A DNA stretch of 64,000 nucleotides from contig JARUPZ010000025.1 in the NCBI GenBank assembly GCA_031213475.1, positions 4,322,532-4,386,531 of the forward strand. The letters are read 5' to 3'. The stretch is from Nereocystis luetkeana. Lineage: Eukaryota; Sar; Phaeophyceae; Laminariales; Laminariaceae. Each line of letters opens with the position of its first letter. Position 1 is the first letter of the stretch. Made by a program: the position numbers and the translations under genes. This document shows, piece after piece, positions 14,251 through 26,920 of this stretch. The notes below the pieces were generated by a model. That model did no database searches. It was not told the origin of the DNA and saw only the letters and a program-made list of their open reading frames with translations.

Positions 14251-17200
14251 AATATCACGCGGATGCCACCAATCGACGAGGAGGGCGTCAAAGGCAGCCG
14301 TTTCGTACACACATCCGTGGGCATCACTGAACGCACGAAGATTCTCAACACCTATTTCGTCAACAATAGACGCTTTTGTGTCGCGTTTCATACGTGTTCG
14401 TAGTTTCGAAGTGATGTATTGACACCCCACGTGTGGGAAGGTCTACCTTGGCGTCTTCGTGAGGGTGTCAGACATTATGTGAGCGCTGCTTCGTTCATGC
14501 CGATGACCTACTATTGACCTATCCCTGCGGCCGTAATTGTTCAGCAGGCAGCCTCTAGGCCCGATGTCGCTATCTTGCTTCAAGCCTCTAGGTCGGGTCC
14601 GTTTCGACAGAAGAATCTCAGGAATATATCTCGACGATAATCGGCGCTGGTTGCTAGAAAAATAGCAATGGATGCAGTGATGGTTGAATTGTCGGGGCAC
14701 TTTGTTTTGTATGTTGGCTCAAGCCCTTGTGGTTGTTGATGTTTTCGTGTTGTTCAAGCAGTTGACAATTGGCGGAGGTACACACGATATTCGTAGATGC
14801 TACAGTAGCTTTGTCGATAGCAGGCATCCCTCACTTGTTTTGGGCAACTTCCAACGTAGGACACCCACAGTGGCGATGAGCGAAGTAGCTATTTCGATAT
14901 AACACAGTTGCTCTCGTGTGGTGAATTGTACTGAAGGAATCGGACCCGGCCACCTGAGCATATATATCGCGTCCTCTTGGGTCGGTCAAATCGCCGGAGA
15001 ACCCGGATCTGTCCTATTGTGAAGGATGATCAAGCACACTGGTGTGCACACTATGTGCATTCACAACAGTGTCAATACTTGTTGGCGTAATCACCACGGT
15101 GCTGTCTGCTAGTGATATTTTCTTTATTATTGCTGTATACATAGCAAGACACAGCGACAATGTGGTCGGTACTTGAGGAGGCAGCCGACCGGCTGGGTCG
15201 ATATTCTGTCTGCCGTTAACAGTGGCGCTATTGCCTGTCCGTAGGTACTAAATGTTTACATTTCCTCTGCTGGGATGTCAGTTTAAAATAGCGTGCGTCT
15301 TGAGATTATCATGAGCTAAACTTGAAAAATTATCGAGGTTCCGCCAAGTATATATTGAATATATTGTTGATCTACGATTGATTGGACAGCGGCGTCGTGT
15401 GCGTGCATACGTGAAGCTTTCCAGTTGCTCGGACACCACACGCCGGTCGAACGTTCATCCACCGGGCGCAATGGCGGTAGGCGGATATATTCGTGTTGGA
15501 CATCGCAGTGTCTGACCAACTCCGGGGAGGCAAGTCGCCCCATATCTGCACGGATTGAGGGTGTTGACTTTCACTTGGTTCGTCACAGAGCCGTGGAGAG
15601 CGTTGTTGGAAACAGGTTTGACCGCATCGAAACGACAATCTTGACAAAAAGGACATTGGAATGCTGCTCAACGTGGGAGGCTCCGGAGTTGAGGCACCAT
15701 AGCAAGCCACAGGCAACAACTGATTACACGTTTCTGAAATCTACCGCGGTTCATGTATAACCGGCCACTATGCTCCCTTTAGTTTTCATTTTTGCCCATT
15801 CTTAGTCTCAAGCCATTTATTTCCAGGTTTGGGCATCAATTTCAGAGTTTTGGATAATGTATTTCGCGAAATTTCAATATCGAGATTAACCAACATACCA
15901 TCTGATAACCCTAACCCAGCACGCCGCCGGCCGGAAAGACGCACACGGCCGGTTGCACGGACCACCCTAACGCGACATATTCAACGTATTAGCAAGCACA
16001 AACGAGCCAACGTAACCGAGAAAATAAGCGTTGATACACAGTGAAAACCGCGAATTACGGATCGTGTGCGGGGGTAATCTGGACCCGGTTTGCAGAAACC
16101 TCGAACACAATAGGACAGAACAAATCTAAAAGCATCGTCGCATCATAGTAGTGTCTAAGTGCCTGGTCACAAACGAGGTACATCCCAACCAAAAAAGTCA
16201 TGAAAAAAGTCGGTTCGGGATCTTCCAACATCATATATTGTACTCGAAGTTCCCGAGTCGACGTAAAAAAAAAATATCCCCCGCTACTCGAAGAAAGTGA
16301 TGCTTACCGATTGTAAATAGCTACTGCAAGAGTAACAATCGCTATGTCAACAACGTTTTTTGAACGTGCCGATAAGCTCGGCTACACTAGTTTATGGTGC
16401 AACTGGAAGGGCCAAGTTGTTCGTGCATGAACCACTAAGGAGGGAAATACGTACGGAGGGCCGATGTAGCGTGCGTATACCACCCTCTTAAATTGAGACA
16501 TTTGGGATCAGGTTTGGCTATCAGCGGCCCGGTAGCGTGTATTTACCCTGCCCCCGTTTACATTATGTTATAGTTTGTACCGTTTCATGAGAATAAACCC
16601 GACAGAATATCACCAGAACAGGCTTCTTGTCGACGCACGTTTGGGTAGCACTATAGATAACTTGCACGGGCATGCCTTCTCCCCTGCAAAATATATGAAC
16701 TCCGTTCAACTAATGTGGAGCAGTCCGTTCTGGCAGTCGAACCTCATGGTGGCCTTACCCTTCCCCGCAACTCACATCACGGCTAACAAACGGAAGAAGT
16801 GACCACGCTCTGTTAGGAACGACGACGACTACGGATGTGGGCAACGGGTCAATTCAAGATGATACATTGCGTCGCCAACGGTTTGATGGCGAAGTGAGAT
16901 ACGCGACGTAGCCGTATGCTGTGCCCACGAAAGCAAATGGTACGCCGCACGCAGTTGACATATCGCTCAGACTGTACTCCTACTGTACGGCACTGAGTAC
17001 TCAACCCTCTTAGAATTCACAGTACCTCGCGATGCCCACAACAATCCTAGCGTTGTACCTATCCATCGACAGTCGATCTGCAACGTTTAGAGTGGACCAC
17101 CATACGGCAGAGACGTGAGTTTGATGCTCGGGCTCGGTACTCGCCGCTCAACCGAGAGAAAGAATCATGCAAGAGCTCCAAAATGAGAAACTAGAGCACG

Positions 17201-18416
17201 CCCACGGAAGGTGGTACTTGGCGATTCCGCAAATAGTTCCATAAAAAACACAGTCTTCAACCCACTACGTACGTCCTTACATTTGCGTGCATCAGGCTCT
17301 CTTGATTAACGGGTCAACAGGCCTCCCTGCATCGCCTTTAAAGTCGGGTTCGAATTTTGATCTGTTCTCAATGATTCGTTAGTATTGAGAGAGACGAATT
17401 ATCTGGAAGAGTCCAAAACCACATCTCAATTTCGCCTGGGCTCGGGAGACCTGCGCCGAAAGGGGCATATATCGTGCTTTTTCGACCGCTTTTTTCGAGG
17501 GGCGTGCTCGACGGCCTCCGGCGGGTCTTCCCCCTCTTCATACAATCTCAACATCGCGCTCCACCGCCGAGCGCAGCGATTGCTAAGTTACCGGATGTTG
17601 CTGATACATTGGAAACACACACGACCTACTTTGAAAAAACGTTCGCTCTGGCGGAAAGACGGAGACATGACGGGTGTCAAGTATTTTTCTCTTTCTCCTC
17701 TTTTAAATCCGACTCGGTTAAAGTAGATCGAAATATGCAGTCAGTTTAATTTGAATATTCATTGCCGGTCTTCAGTCTGTCCGCAGATATAAAAGTGTTT
17801 GAGTATAACGAGGTTTTTTTCTGCGGATAATGATCAACGAAATAATTCCCGTAACGGTCGCAGTGGTGCGTCTCTTAAACTCCTACTGCGAATAATTGCA
17901 GCACTAGAGTAAATACTCTATAGTAAACACTCCGAGGACACGCGGATCGTGACAAGGTGACATAAATAACTGGTGTGCACACTGGTGGGTGCTGGCCAAC
18001 CAGTGTGTTGGTGTCGTGTGAGTTTGGCACTGAGAACCTGGGACCGAGGACTGGGAAGACCGACAAATGTACACCACCCGAGGGAAATAATCTGATGCAT
18101 GCGGCTGGTCAACGAATAGGGTACTTCGTATAGGGATACACGAGATCTGAGAGCTGAGACCAATGAGCAGAGGCTGGGAAACATACATAAGTGGACTAAA
18201 CTTGGTATCATCAGGTATGTCCAATTCTTGAGCTTCACTTCATATTATTCTGTCGTCCTGAAACACACTGCTATCATCGGGGACCATAGAGCTGAGACCA
18301 AAAGACAAACTTTTAAAGGCTGAAAAACACGAGATGACTAAAATTGCTACCAGCTACAGGGTATAATATCTAGTTATTGAACCTCACTACTAATTACGGC
18401 CTTCTGCACGCTATTT
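14251..18416. other. Region without a recognisable gene
   Basis: This spacer follows locus A. Open frames of 60-115 codons occur on both strands (15316-15760 and 17385-17749 are the most open), but none carries a motif I recognise and opposing frames overlap each other. Two diverged copies of a roughly 140-bp segment sharing GAGCTGAGACCAA begin near 18150 and 18290. Confidence 0.4.
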
Positions 18417-18516
18417 CGGGGGGGCCATAGTAAATACGACCAAATAAATGTTGTTTGTAAAAATAGCGAATTATATAGGTTTTGTCCATACTGTGAGTCC
18501 TACTCAATATAGCCCC
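18417..18516 (+). mobile_element. TA-flanked MITE-like element, degraded copy
   Basis: The left end CGGGGGGGCCATAGTAAA and the following AAATAA-GTTTGTAAAAATAG core match the intact element at 47675-47773. The right end (TATAGCCCC) is worn, so terminal pairing is only partial. It is about 100 bp, like the intact copy. Confidence 0.55.
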
Positions 18517-18592
18517 TCTACATCGTGCTATACTTAGAAACTCCTCCATGCATCATTCGCCTAAAACACCTATTATGCTGTTAGTAGCTTGC

Positions 18593-18680
18593 ATCGCCCC
18601 GGTTGTCCAGTACATAGCCTCGAATACCCTACTTACGTTGAGGTCTCGAGTTCGAGCCCCCGTAAATTCGTACCGGTACA
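18593..18680 (+). mobile_element. tRNA-derived SINE-like sequence, copy 1
   Basis: The stretch runs from CGCCCCGGTTGTCCAGTACA to the B-box-like GAGTTCGAGCCCC at 18648-18660. It aligns with the second copy at 50441-50540 in order: CGCCCCGGT, then CCTCGAAT, then TTCGAGCCCC. The shared extent is greater than a bare RNA polymerase III B box, so a common repeat family is likely. It does not fold as a full tRNA. Confidence 0.5.
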
Positions 18681-18797
18681 ACCTTATTTATTGAAGTTTT
18701 TTGTACGTGTTGACAGTCCCCCGTATAAAGGATAAGGAGCCACGCCCCTTCTACGTACACATCCCAACATATATATGCTCAATGGTCTCGCTCAAAC

Positions 18798-19199
18798 AAC
18801 AGACAAATCGGAAAAATGGGAACGAAGCCTAAAATGAGAACCAAGCCGTATCTCCAGAACCATGTGGTGTATCAGATAACCAAAATGATCCTGCGACACC
18901 CCTTGGCCAGCCCTGTGAGAGGAGCTCGTCAGAACGGTCATGCTCCATCTCGTGCCTTCGGGTGGGCGCAAAAAGCGATATACGCTGGCTCTAATGTGAT
19001 TTCTCTAGATGCTGGCTACCGCGGCGATGCCGAGGACTTCCAGCCTGAGCGACAGCTCATTCGAAGGCTGCTGTACAGCCCCACAGGACTGTCAACGTTT
19101 TTTTTTGGAGTTAGTTGTACACAATAATTGGTTTGCTTTCTAAAAAAAACCTTCCGTTCTCATTTTTTGTTTCGTTCCCATTTTTCCGATTTGTCTGTT
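18798..19199. mobile_element. 402-bp element with 44-bp terminal inverted repeats
   Basis: The first 44 bases (starting AACAGACAAATCGGAAAAAT) recur inverted at 19156-19199 with about three mismatches. The element is too short for a transposase gene. An internal frame at 18816-19127 (+, 103 codons, starting within the terminal repeat) shows no known domain. This is typical of a non-autonomous DNA transposon or foldback element. No target-site duplication is clear. Confidence 0.75.
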
Positions 19200-19700
19200 A
19201 AAACCCTTATCTCGCCGACTTCCCAATCAGTCCCAAACCTCTGCTCGCACCCACCCACGAGTAGGGTGTCATACTAGACAGTCTACTTGCCTCTGAGTTT
19301 GCCTCCCCAATTCAACCAACACTAACTGCACTCACATGGGCTTCACAACCCCCTTTCCCCCATATCTTCTTCAACCCAGCCTACCTCTTCACAAACCTCA
19401 GATTTCCTTCCCTCGATCTTCCACATTTTGACGGGGGGTGCTGGTCATGAGCCATCCCTAAAAAACCAAAACCAAAACAATATTTTTTTAGGGCTATTTT
19501 GTATGACGACGGGCTCGTTTTGTTAGATAGATGCAAAGCCTGAAAATCCCTTTTTTTTCCTTCATATTTGTTTGTGTTTTTTCTGTCTCAAGCTGCCAAT
19601 AATACACGACGCTTACGGTAAAAAAATTAACCAAACTCTTAAGTGTAAATCCGTTTATTTTACCTCTTTTTTTATCTTTGTCTCCAAGACAAAATTTAAG

Positions 19701-19849
19701 AGGAAATTTAGCAATCTGGGAGAAGGGATCTTTAAGTTGGTAGGCTGTTCGGATGTTGTCGTTCCTGTTGTGATCAAGGCACGCGCGAAGATCCAACCCA
19801 ACCCCTGACTCTAACCCTAAAGATCCCTTCTCCCAGACTGCTAAACCTA
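19701..19849 (-). mobile_element. MITE family 1 (TTAGGG-containing), short reverse copy
   Basis: Ends AGCAATCTGGGAGAAGGGAT and its inverted partner ATCCCTTCTCCCAGACTGCT enclose about 100 bp. The inside matches the right half of the copy at 51080-51404 in reverse, including the AGGCACGCGCGAAGAT block and a remnant CTAACCCTAA. It is an internally deleted copy. Confidence 0.75.
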
Positions 19850-20009
19850 CTCTGATACTAATACAGAAAGCCGCCATTTTTTACCTGTTAGTTTTCCGAG
19901 TAGCATTGTTATTTCGCTTACATGTTTTAACATAATTATTACTTTTGTCTCTCTACCTTCGCGAGGCGCACGTAGGCGCCCCGTATGAGGAAAACGAGTT
20001 GAATACGTC

Positions 20010-20657
20010 ATGCGGTGGTGGTACTTTATTTTCGTTCTTAAAGGATCTCCAGAGGGATACGGTGAGTTTTTGCGGGAGGGGATACGGGTTTGCTGTATTG
20101 GTACCGCAAACGGCACAGCGACAAAAGGTCGGGGATTTTTCTTGATTATGACGCATTATTATTGGTCAATGCTCGATTATATGAGGGATTTACCGAGCGA
20201 GGTAGATTACGACTTTTTATTACGATGTCTATTGGCCAAGAGGCCGAAATCCCGCCGAAGCCACCCCGAAATCACTGGACTGTCAACTTTTTTGTACGAG
20301 TGGCACCTTCCTCGCGGCGACTACACATCATGGCCCACAGCAGCAGTGGCAGCAGCAGCCGCTGCAGCAGATCAGGCAGTCAGAGCTTTCTGTGTCAGGC
20401 TCCAGACGCCGAAGAGGAGAAGCAGTGTCAGGAGGAGTACCAACAACCTCCAGCAGCAGCACCCGCAAAGCAGCCGACTTCAAGGGGAAGGCCGTGCTAC
20501 TACTAAGATACCAGGTACTGCTCTAGACAGAAGCACCATTCATTGCCAGCCAGCACCATCAACAGCAAGCAGCAGGAGCAACAACACCAACCACCACATC
20601 AGCAGCAGCAACAACAGCAGCAGCAGCAGGCCAGGGAGCAGTAGCAGCAGGAAGTAG
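20010..20657 (+). other. Unassigned 215-codon open frame running into CAG-rich sequence
   Basis: This is one of the longest open frames outside the haloperoxidase loci. Its second half is low-complexity (Ala, then Ser/Asn repeats) because the DNA is a CAG/CAA tract that stays open in all three forward frames. The overlapping frame at 20090-20506 is about as plausible. No domain is recognised. Openness here is largely a product of base composition, so coding status is doubtful. Confidence 0.2.
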
Positions 20658-20660
20658 CCC
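20338..20660 (+). repeat. CAG/CAA-rich low-complexity tract
   Basis: There are two dense blocks of CAG and CAA triplets (20338-20480 and 20560-20655). Depending on frame they encode Gln, Ser/Asn or Ala runs. One frame of the second block gives a run of ten Gln. Such tracts occur both in real coding exons and in non-coding DNA. Confidence 0.7.
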
Positions 20661-21028
20661 CCCAAGCAGCTCGACCTCTCCTACGAGACCGGGCTCAGGA
20701 TCCACCGGGCAACGGCTTGGAACCGCCCATTCTGTTGTACTCACATGTGAACTGCGGGTTGTGTTACTCTGTTCTTATGGTACATCCTTGATCCAGAGCA
20801 GAGCAAAACAACTATTGATACCAACTTAGCAGTGTTTTGACGGTGGTCAAGAGCAGACTTGCCTGTTTCGTCCTAACGAGGGACGAAGATTTATTTTTCT
20901 ACAAAACTCGACATCGCCTCTACCGGTCGTCTGTCGTCCGTCGTCTGTCTCGCTTGCTGAACCCATCCCCAGATGACCCCTGTGCTGACCGCTCAATACT
21001 TCAGAAGGCAACGGGGATCAGCTAGTAC

Positions 21029-21346
21029 ATGGAGAACGAGCTGACCGCCGTCATCCAGCTGGCCCTTCTTCTCCGAAAGCTGGGGATGGAGTCCCTGCCG
21101 ACTATCGTGTTCGGTCCCCTCGCCGCCGCCGCTGCTGTCCATGTGCTTCGTAAGAGCGACCAGGCGGGTGGAAAAGAAGGAGGTCCTTGGTGTAGACGCG
21201 GGTGGCAGACGGTCGATTCGGGGAGCACAAAGTGGCGGCCATCAATGCACCCCCCTAGCACGGCACGCCCTTCCTCTTCCATTTGCAGAGGGCCCTTTCT
21301 GGGTTCCCAAAAGAAACGTTCCCGACTGCTCTCGAGGGTAGACTAA
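21029..21346 (+). other. Unassigned open frame or exon, 105 codons
   Basis: It starts with ATG and the first 50 or so residues look protein-like (a Leu/Ala-rich stretch after MENELTAVIQLALLLRKLGM). A potential donor GTAAGA lies inside at about 21150, so a first exon may end there. No family is recognised; the minus strand is also open over the same span. Confidence 0.2.
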
Positions 21347-21651
21347 GGTGAGCGTCGCCAACCACGAGTGAGTACCATTACAACTAATATCTGGGTGCAT
21401 TTTTTCCTGTGTCAATTTATTTGTGGCAGGAATACCTGCACTGTTTTGTTTTGGCACCAACTTGGACGGCGACCGCCTTTTTGCTCGATGGACCCCCTGC
21501 GATGACTACAGTAGTACCGCCATCAAAACAGATGCTGAGCAGGTTTTCAACAACTGCGGCGTAAAAGCGGCGAATACCTCGTACTTAAATCTGCTCGCTA
21601 AGTTGAAATTGGTAGCATATACTCGCCTCGATAACACGCCGCTATGACGGC

Positions 21652-22453
21652 ATGCCTGCTGGGGAGGCAGCAGCTGCCGAAGAGCGCCATTCCGTTCTCC
21701 CGCAGCACGAGCGCTTGTCTGAACGACACACAACAGGACTACGGTTCTATTATACCTCCACCTCGGTCGTTCTGCGCAAAGCGATGGTCGGCTCGAAGTG
21801 TGCCATCTCCTCGCCTCTGCGTTCCCTGAAACTGAGGACCTGGCGCCTGATTCGAAATGTTTCGAGGAATACGGTGGCCGGTTACAGCTCTATCATCGAA
21901 TATGTTGGTACCGCAATACGTAATCGTAACGCTCAGCGCCCCTCTAGTGCTACACACAGAACTACCCTCGTCCTTCCCGCCCTCGTCAACGCCCCTCTCC
22001 GCCAAACATATCTCGTCTACGCCCTGTCCGCGAAACAGGCACCTGGTATGCCTGTACAGCATCAGCTACTTTCCGCGCGTGAAGCTCTCTATCACGGGGA
22101 AGTCCGGACGGAGCTGGTGGGCTGTGGGGAGCGGTCAAGAGCACGAGGGGGACCTTACTATGCGGTTTCGTCCGTTACGCCAGGTCGCCGCCAATACCTG
22201 TGTGATGAAAGACCGGGCAAGCGACGAGCAAGCGTTGCACGGAACGACATACGGTATCCACTGCCGCAGGCCAGGGCGCAGCGCCCCGAACCGGCGCCCT
22301 ACCTCCCACCCGCAGGAAATCGCAGCAGACGGTGCCGAGGGGTTTGATGCAGCCGCGCAGGAGAGCGTGCTGCCCAGGAAGGAGGAGGGTTTTTTGAGGG
22401 AGAGTTGGGGGGGGGGGGGGACGCCAAGACAAAACACGGCCAGAGTCTGCTGA
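21652..22453 (+). other. Overlapping unassigned open frames in GC-rich sequence
   Basis: Two long forward frames overlap (21652-22347, 231 codons; 21857-22453, 198 codons) and a reverse frame runs over part of them. The downstream end of the second frame has an acidic stretch (ADGAEGFDAAAQE) that resembles the candidate exon at 22807-22934. GC-rich composition lowers stop frequency, so I cannot tell which, if any, is real. Confidence 0.2.
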
Positions 22454-22806
22454 ACCTGCCGCTTTGGATGATATAGCGTTGCAGGGCGTATATACCATCC
22501 GCAGGCGGAATCTTACAAGCTGCCGCTGGACGATGGTGCGGAGTCACTGGCGACTTCAACAACGAGGGCCTTCCTACCGGGAACACCGCAACGGGAGCAC
22601 GTGAGTCATTGGTCGTTTGCTGGGGCTCTGGCGTAAGGATGGCGGTAGCGTGTAAACATTCTACTTTGTTTCGCATATGGTGGAGTCTGACATTTCTGAC
22701 GCAAGCGAACGATATTTTGTAGCCCTTGCGTGTGATTGAGACATCAGTTTCACTGTCCTATACGCTCATCTGGCGTGGACCGCATAATTTTCTAAACAAT
22801 TGCCAG

Positions 22807-22934
22807 ATGGTGCCGATGCTGAAGGTGACGACGCTGCAGGTGGAGCCAGAGCAGGCAACGAGTGGATCGGTGTTGCCCTTGGCCAGGACGACAAAATCGC
22901 GGGTCTAACGCGGCCGGGCGACATAGATATCCAG
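22807..22934 (+). other. Candidate exon of an unknown gene
   Basis: A 128-bp stretch is bounded by an AG acceptor (TTGCCAG) and a strong donor (CCAG|GTGAGC). In the frame that takes one base from the preceding exon it is open through 42 codons, acidic and small at the start, then NEWIGVALGQDDKIAGLTRP, ending in phase 0. The splice sites, phase and codon-like composition support coding. Partner exons and family were not identified. Confidence 0.4.
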
Positions 22935-24183
22935 GTGAGCGGTCGGTGTAGATGCGTGTATAACTATTGAAACAACATGTAGAGGCTTGTTAACTTCGGT
23001 GCGTGTGTTGGCAGCCTGCTCACGGTTACGAATCGTGCTAAGGCTAGCTAGCTTTCTTGAACAAATAGATAGCGGCACTATCGTAGCAATATAACTTCCA
23101 TAATGTGATATGTAAGCTGGGTCAAATGTGCGTACCTTTCGGATGTACAAGATCGGCTGCTCATTTAAATCGGCGGAAACGCTTCGAAGACATTTTCGGG
23201 CCTCAACCAATCACCGCTGTCGCGGCAACACTGTTCTTGCCTTATTGTTGCGTCTCTCATATTCAGGGCTACCGCCGGTATCTATGCACCCTCTTAGTTT
23301 TTTCCATCATCAACAGGAAGATAGACAGCCAATTTCTAAGCTTCGGTGTCTGCGAAATACGCATGGCTCCCGATCATGAAAATCGCGGCGGGGTCGTCAG
23401 GGGCGTGATGCATCAAGCACCACCCATGCGTTTAAGCACTGCCGTGACCACGCCTTGAATATTTACTCTCAACCCCTTGATGCGGGATTCGTTGGCGCCA
23501 CCCATGGTCGCGGCCGGGACGGTGGGGGCAGGGGCGGAGACGTTAGCCCTCGCATGGCGGGTGGATATCGCCAGGGGGGGGGTGGGCGGAGGGAAGGACG
23601 GTCGTACGCCGATGGAGAAATCCGGAGGTTGCCAGGAGTGCGCTCAACGCAAGGGTTGATGGTCTCAAATCGACTCTGGACCCATATTTGGGCCAGCAAG
23701 GACATATCGTGCCTGCTGACCCTCGCCCAGGGACGGGAAACGAACGCAGAAGAAAATCGGATTTCCTCCTCGGATGTTCCCATTGGTCGTACGTACGGGG
23801 AAGCTAAATATGGCTGGCGTGGTCGCACAGGCGATTGTCTTTAGTTGCCACTGACGTTAAATATGGGCTGACGTGCAGGATTTAGCGTAGCCCTGGCTGC
23901 TGCTGCTGAATATACGTTTTTCGATCGAGGTCGTCTACTTCTTGAAATACGTCTCGGCGTTTTCCGTGTATTGTTGCAGTATGTTTTCTTTGAAAAGACC
24001 GAGGGCGACGTAACTCTGCGTTGTGTGGGTTGTCTAAAAAGCAGTGAAGTTCGTCATCACACTGCCAAACAATTCTCCATGTCTCCATGTTTTTAACGTA
24101 GTGGTATATTTTACGAGATACCTCCTCCTCCTTGGGACACGTTGCGGTGATCATCTCATGTGTGTGTGATCGTTCTGTGTTGT

Positions 24184-24995
24184 CAGGGCCGGTCCTAACG
24201 GGGGCAAAAAGAACGAAAAAACAAATCGAAGAGCAGAACTGAAGGGCACGTGAGTTTAATTTGGTAAAAAACAAAAGTTATTACAAGTGGAGATCCCGAT
24301 ACCTCCGTTTTCACGTTTTTTTTTTTTTGTTTAAGTCCTCGTGGGACTTAAAAAACGAAATGGGTGCTAAATAATTGAAAATTTGGGATACCCAGGGTCG
24401 AAGAGGAACATAGGAGGAGCTCGAAGCGTTGGGATGAAGTTCCGATAATTTTTCTACGACCAGTTGGCAAGCGCACGATGGCCGAGGTAATGCAGGTGGC
24501 TGCCACGCGGATTGCCTGCTGACGGCGCGAGAACATATGGGGTAGGGAATCACCATGGGGTGCCCTCGCAAGAACCCGGGGGGTCAGGAAGTGGCTGTGG
24601 CGGTAGTCTTTTTGACATGGGTCCCACTCAACATTCAAACGCTTGCCATCAAACAGCGATGGCCGATACACAAATTCTAGAGCACTCCGGAGGGAGCGGG
24701 CTGGACCGCGAGAACTGCCTGCTGTGGAGGGTGCCTCACGCGTGCGAGTTGTGTCTATCCACCGTCGCTGTCGATCGCTATCGCCGGTAATCACGTGCTG
24801 TGGCGGTTGAGGAGTCACTCTGAAAAAATGTATCGCGTAAATGTTCGACTCGGCTTCTTCTTTTTGGTTTGTTTTTTTCCTGTTTTTTTTTCTCGTTAGG
24901 ACTCAATGTATGTGCTGTTCTTTGCGAAAAACGAAAGTCTGTTCGTTTTTTTCCGTTTTGTTTTTCGTTTTTATGCCCCCGCTAGGACCGGCCCT
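24184..24995. mobile_element. 811-bp element with hAT-like terminal inverted repeats
   Basis: The left end CAGGGCCGGTCCTAACGGGG recurs inverted at the right end (GCCCCCGCTAGGACCGGCCC), followed inward on both sides by A-rich/T-rich stretches with GAACGAAAAA-like motifs. CAGGGCCGG ends are typical of hAT transposons. The inside has a reverse frame of 156 codons (24348-24818) without a recognised transposase motif and a perfect hairpin at 24331-24353 (TTTAAGTCC/GGACTTAAA). No 8-bp target duplication is visible, so it is probably an old non-autonomous copy. Confidence 0.65.
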
Positions 24996-25628
24996 CAGAG
25001 ATCAAACTCTAGAGCAGCTACCTTCAGTCGTACGGAATATATTTTCGAGTTTTTCGTTGCCTATCTTTGTAACGAGACCCCCACAACCCTTCATATGCAT
25101 CAAATATACCGGCATTGCCGGTCTATCCGAAAAGTGCCAGGTAATCCAACGTGAAAACCCGTCGGATTTTGTTTCGAGTAGATAATATAATATGCGCTAT
25201 TACTTGAAGCCGACTTTTAACATTTTAAACACAAAAATAATCTTGCCCTCTACCAGAACACACGTAAAGCAGCCCCCTGTAATAGTCAACAATGGCAGGA
25301 AAAAAAGAAATTTCAGAGCCGTTGTACTGAAGTCAGTATAGAAATTACCCTTCCCGAATAAGAAATTCGGGCTGAACCAACATTCCTGTCTCTTATTGTT
25401 TACCACTATTATTAAGTGTTTCGTATTGTAGATCGCCCGGGAAAAACGCCTATATATATTTTTCGCGCTTCGCGCCAGATATATATATATATTTCTCGAT
25501 CCCTACCCATAGTCCCTGAGCCCCCTTAACTAAAGCGGCGAGCTGACGGATGTGACGTGGTGACATGGCCTTAAGCGGGAACCAGCGTTATCCATCTCGG
25601 CCAATAAGTGAGTCCTAGCGTTTTACTC

Positions 25629-25858
25629 GTACGATAGAGGTTGCACATTCCCGCTTAATTTGAATCGTTGATGAATGACGGGATTCCTGAAATTAAAATC
25701 GTCATAATGCTAATCTTCTTTCGAAAAAAACTTACTTGGGACGTGGGATTACTCATCAACGTGAAATTTAAGTTTAGTTGAGGTCAGATTTCGGGTGAGG
25801 TGTGGACCTCCATGAATGAGGAGCCTCAGAAACATTGGGGGGGGGGAACTCTAAGTTT
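25629..25858 (-). mobile_element. MITE family 2 (CTACGATAGAGGT ends), reverse copy
   Basis: It starts GTACGATAGAGG and contains, in reverse, the GAGGAGCCTCAGAAAC block found near the left end of the copies at 30769 and 41404. Its far end is worn (AACTCTAAG). Length is near that of the other two copies. Confidence 0.6.
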
Positions 25859-26629
25859 TAAGGTAGAATACCTCAGCGCGCGAAAAACGAACAGCCCTAC
25901 CCCTCAACAGCCTACAGGACAGAATGTGAACAGTCGTTCTATTGCCCATAGGAAATATGTATGTGCATCATGTGGGCTGAGGTTTGTCATGCATCGCGGT
26001 ATACGTTGCAGACGTTCTCACCCTACGAGGAAGCGGCCCCGCGACGTTTCCGGCCCGTTCATGGGCCAGTTGACGGTAACGGTAAATACGTGGGGTCGGT
26101 GCCCGGTTGGTAATTAGTTTCTAGCCGGATGTGAAAGCATCGCAGCCACCGTTTTGGTACCATCTCCGTTTTGGGTCATGGGCTAAGGTCAGGTTGGGAC
26201 TTGGGCTTGGGTATGGAATTGATCTACGCCCGGGCTTTCAGTACGATGCGAACAGCTTCCTACTCCGCGAAAACGTCCAATACGTGAGCCGTTTACCCCC
26301 GGATATCACGTCCTAACAGATGACCAAAAAGAAGCGCGGCCAATCAACCCTGGAGAATCACTGAATCGTCTAGGAACTAATTGCTCAATGCGTGCACGCA
26401 CCATGATTGTCGCGGAGGTTTGGATTCGTGTCCGTGCGTGCTCAATCGGCGTGCGTGTCAAAGGAACAGGGTTGGAAACGAAATAAATGTTGATCAAAAC
26501 AATTACCTTGGTATTGAATTTGCCGATTGTATGTTGTGGAGACCCCAAACTATGGCGAATCATATGGTGAATGGACACCGGATCACCTGCATGCAGGCGC
26601 CTCCGGTATCTTGGTAGATAACCTCGGAA

Positions 26630-26920
26630 TAGGTTTAGCAATCTGGGATAAGGGAGTTTTAGGGATGTCGTTGACTTGAAAAAGGCGTGGCGTGGTCTGA
26701 GCAATTTCCTGGTTCGGTGCAAACGGGCGCAGCGCAGCCGCGTTTATGGCGAGGTTTGGCCGGTTCTGGCTGCGGTTCGGGGTCAGGGTTAGGATTAGGG
26801 CTAGGGTTAGAGTCGAGGGTTGGATTGGGTCTTCGCTTGTACCTTGATCCCAACAGGAATCAAAACACCTGAACAGCCTACTACCTAAAAATCCCTTCTC
26901 CCAGATTGTTAAAGGTCCTA
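26630..26920 (+). mobile_element. MITE family 1 (TTAGGG-containing)
   Basis: The left end TAGGTTTAGCAATCTGGGAT pairs with the right end CCCAGATTGTTAAAGGTCCTA read in reverse. Inside are the family blocks CGCGTTTATGGCGAGGTTTG, a GGGTTAGGATTAGGGCTAGG array, and CCTGAACAGCCTAC near the right end. It is 291 bp with no transposase. Confidence 0.8.
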
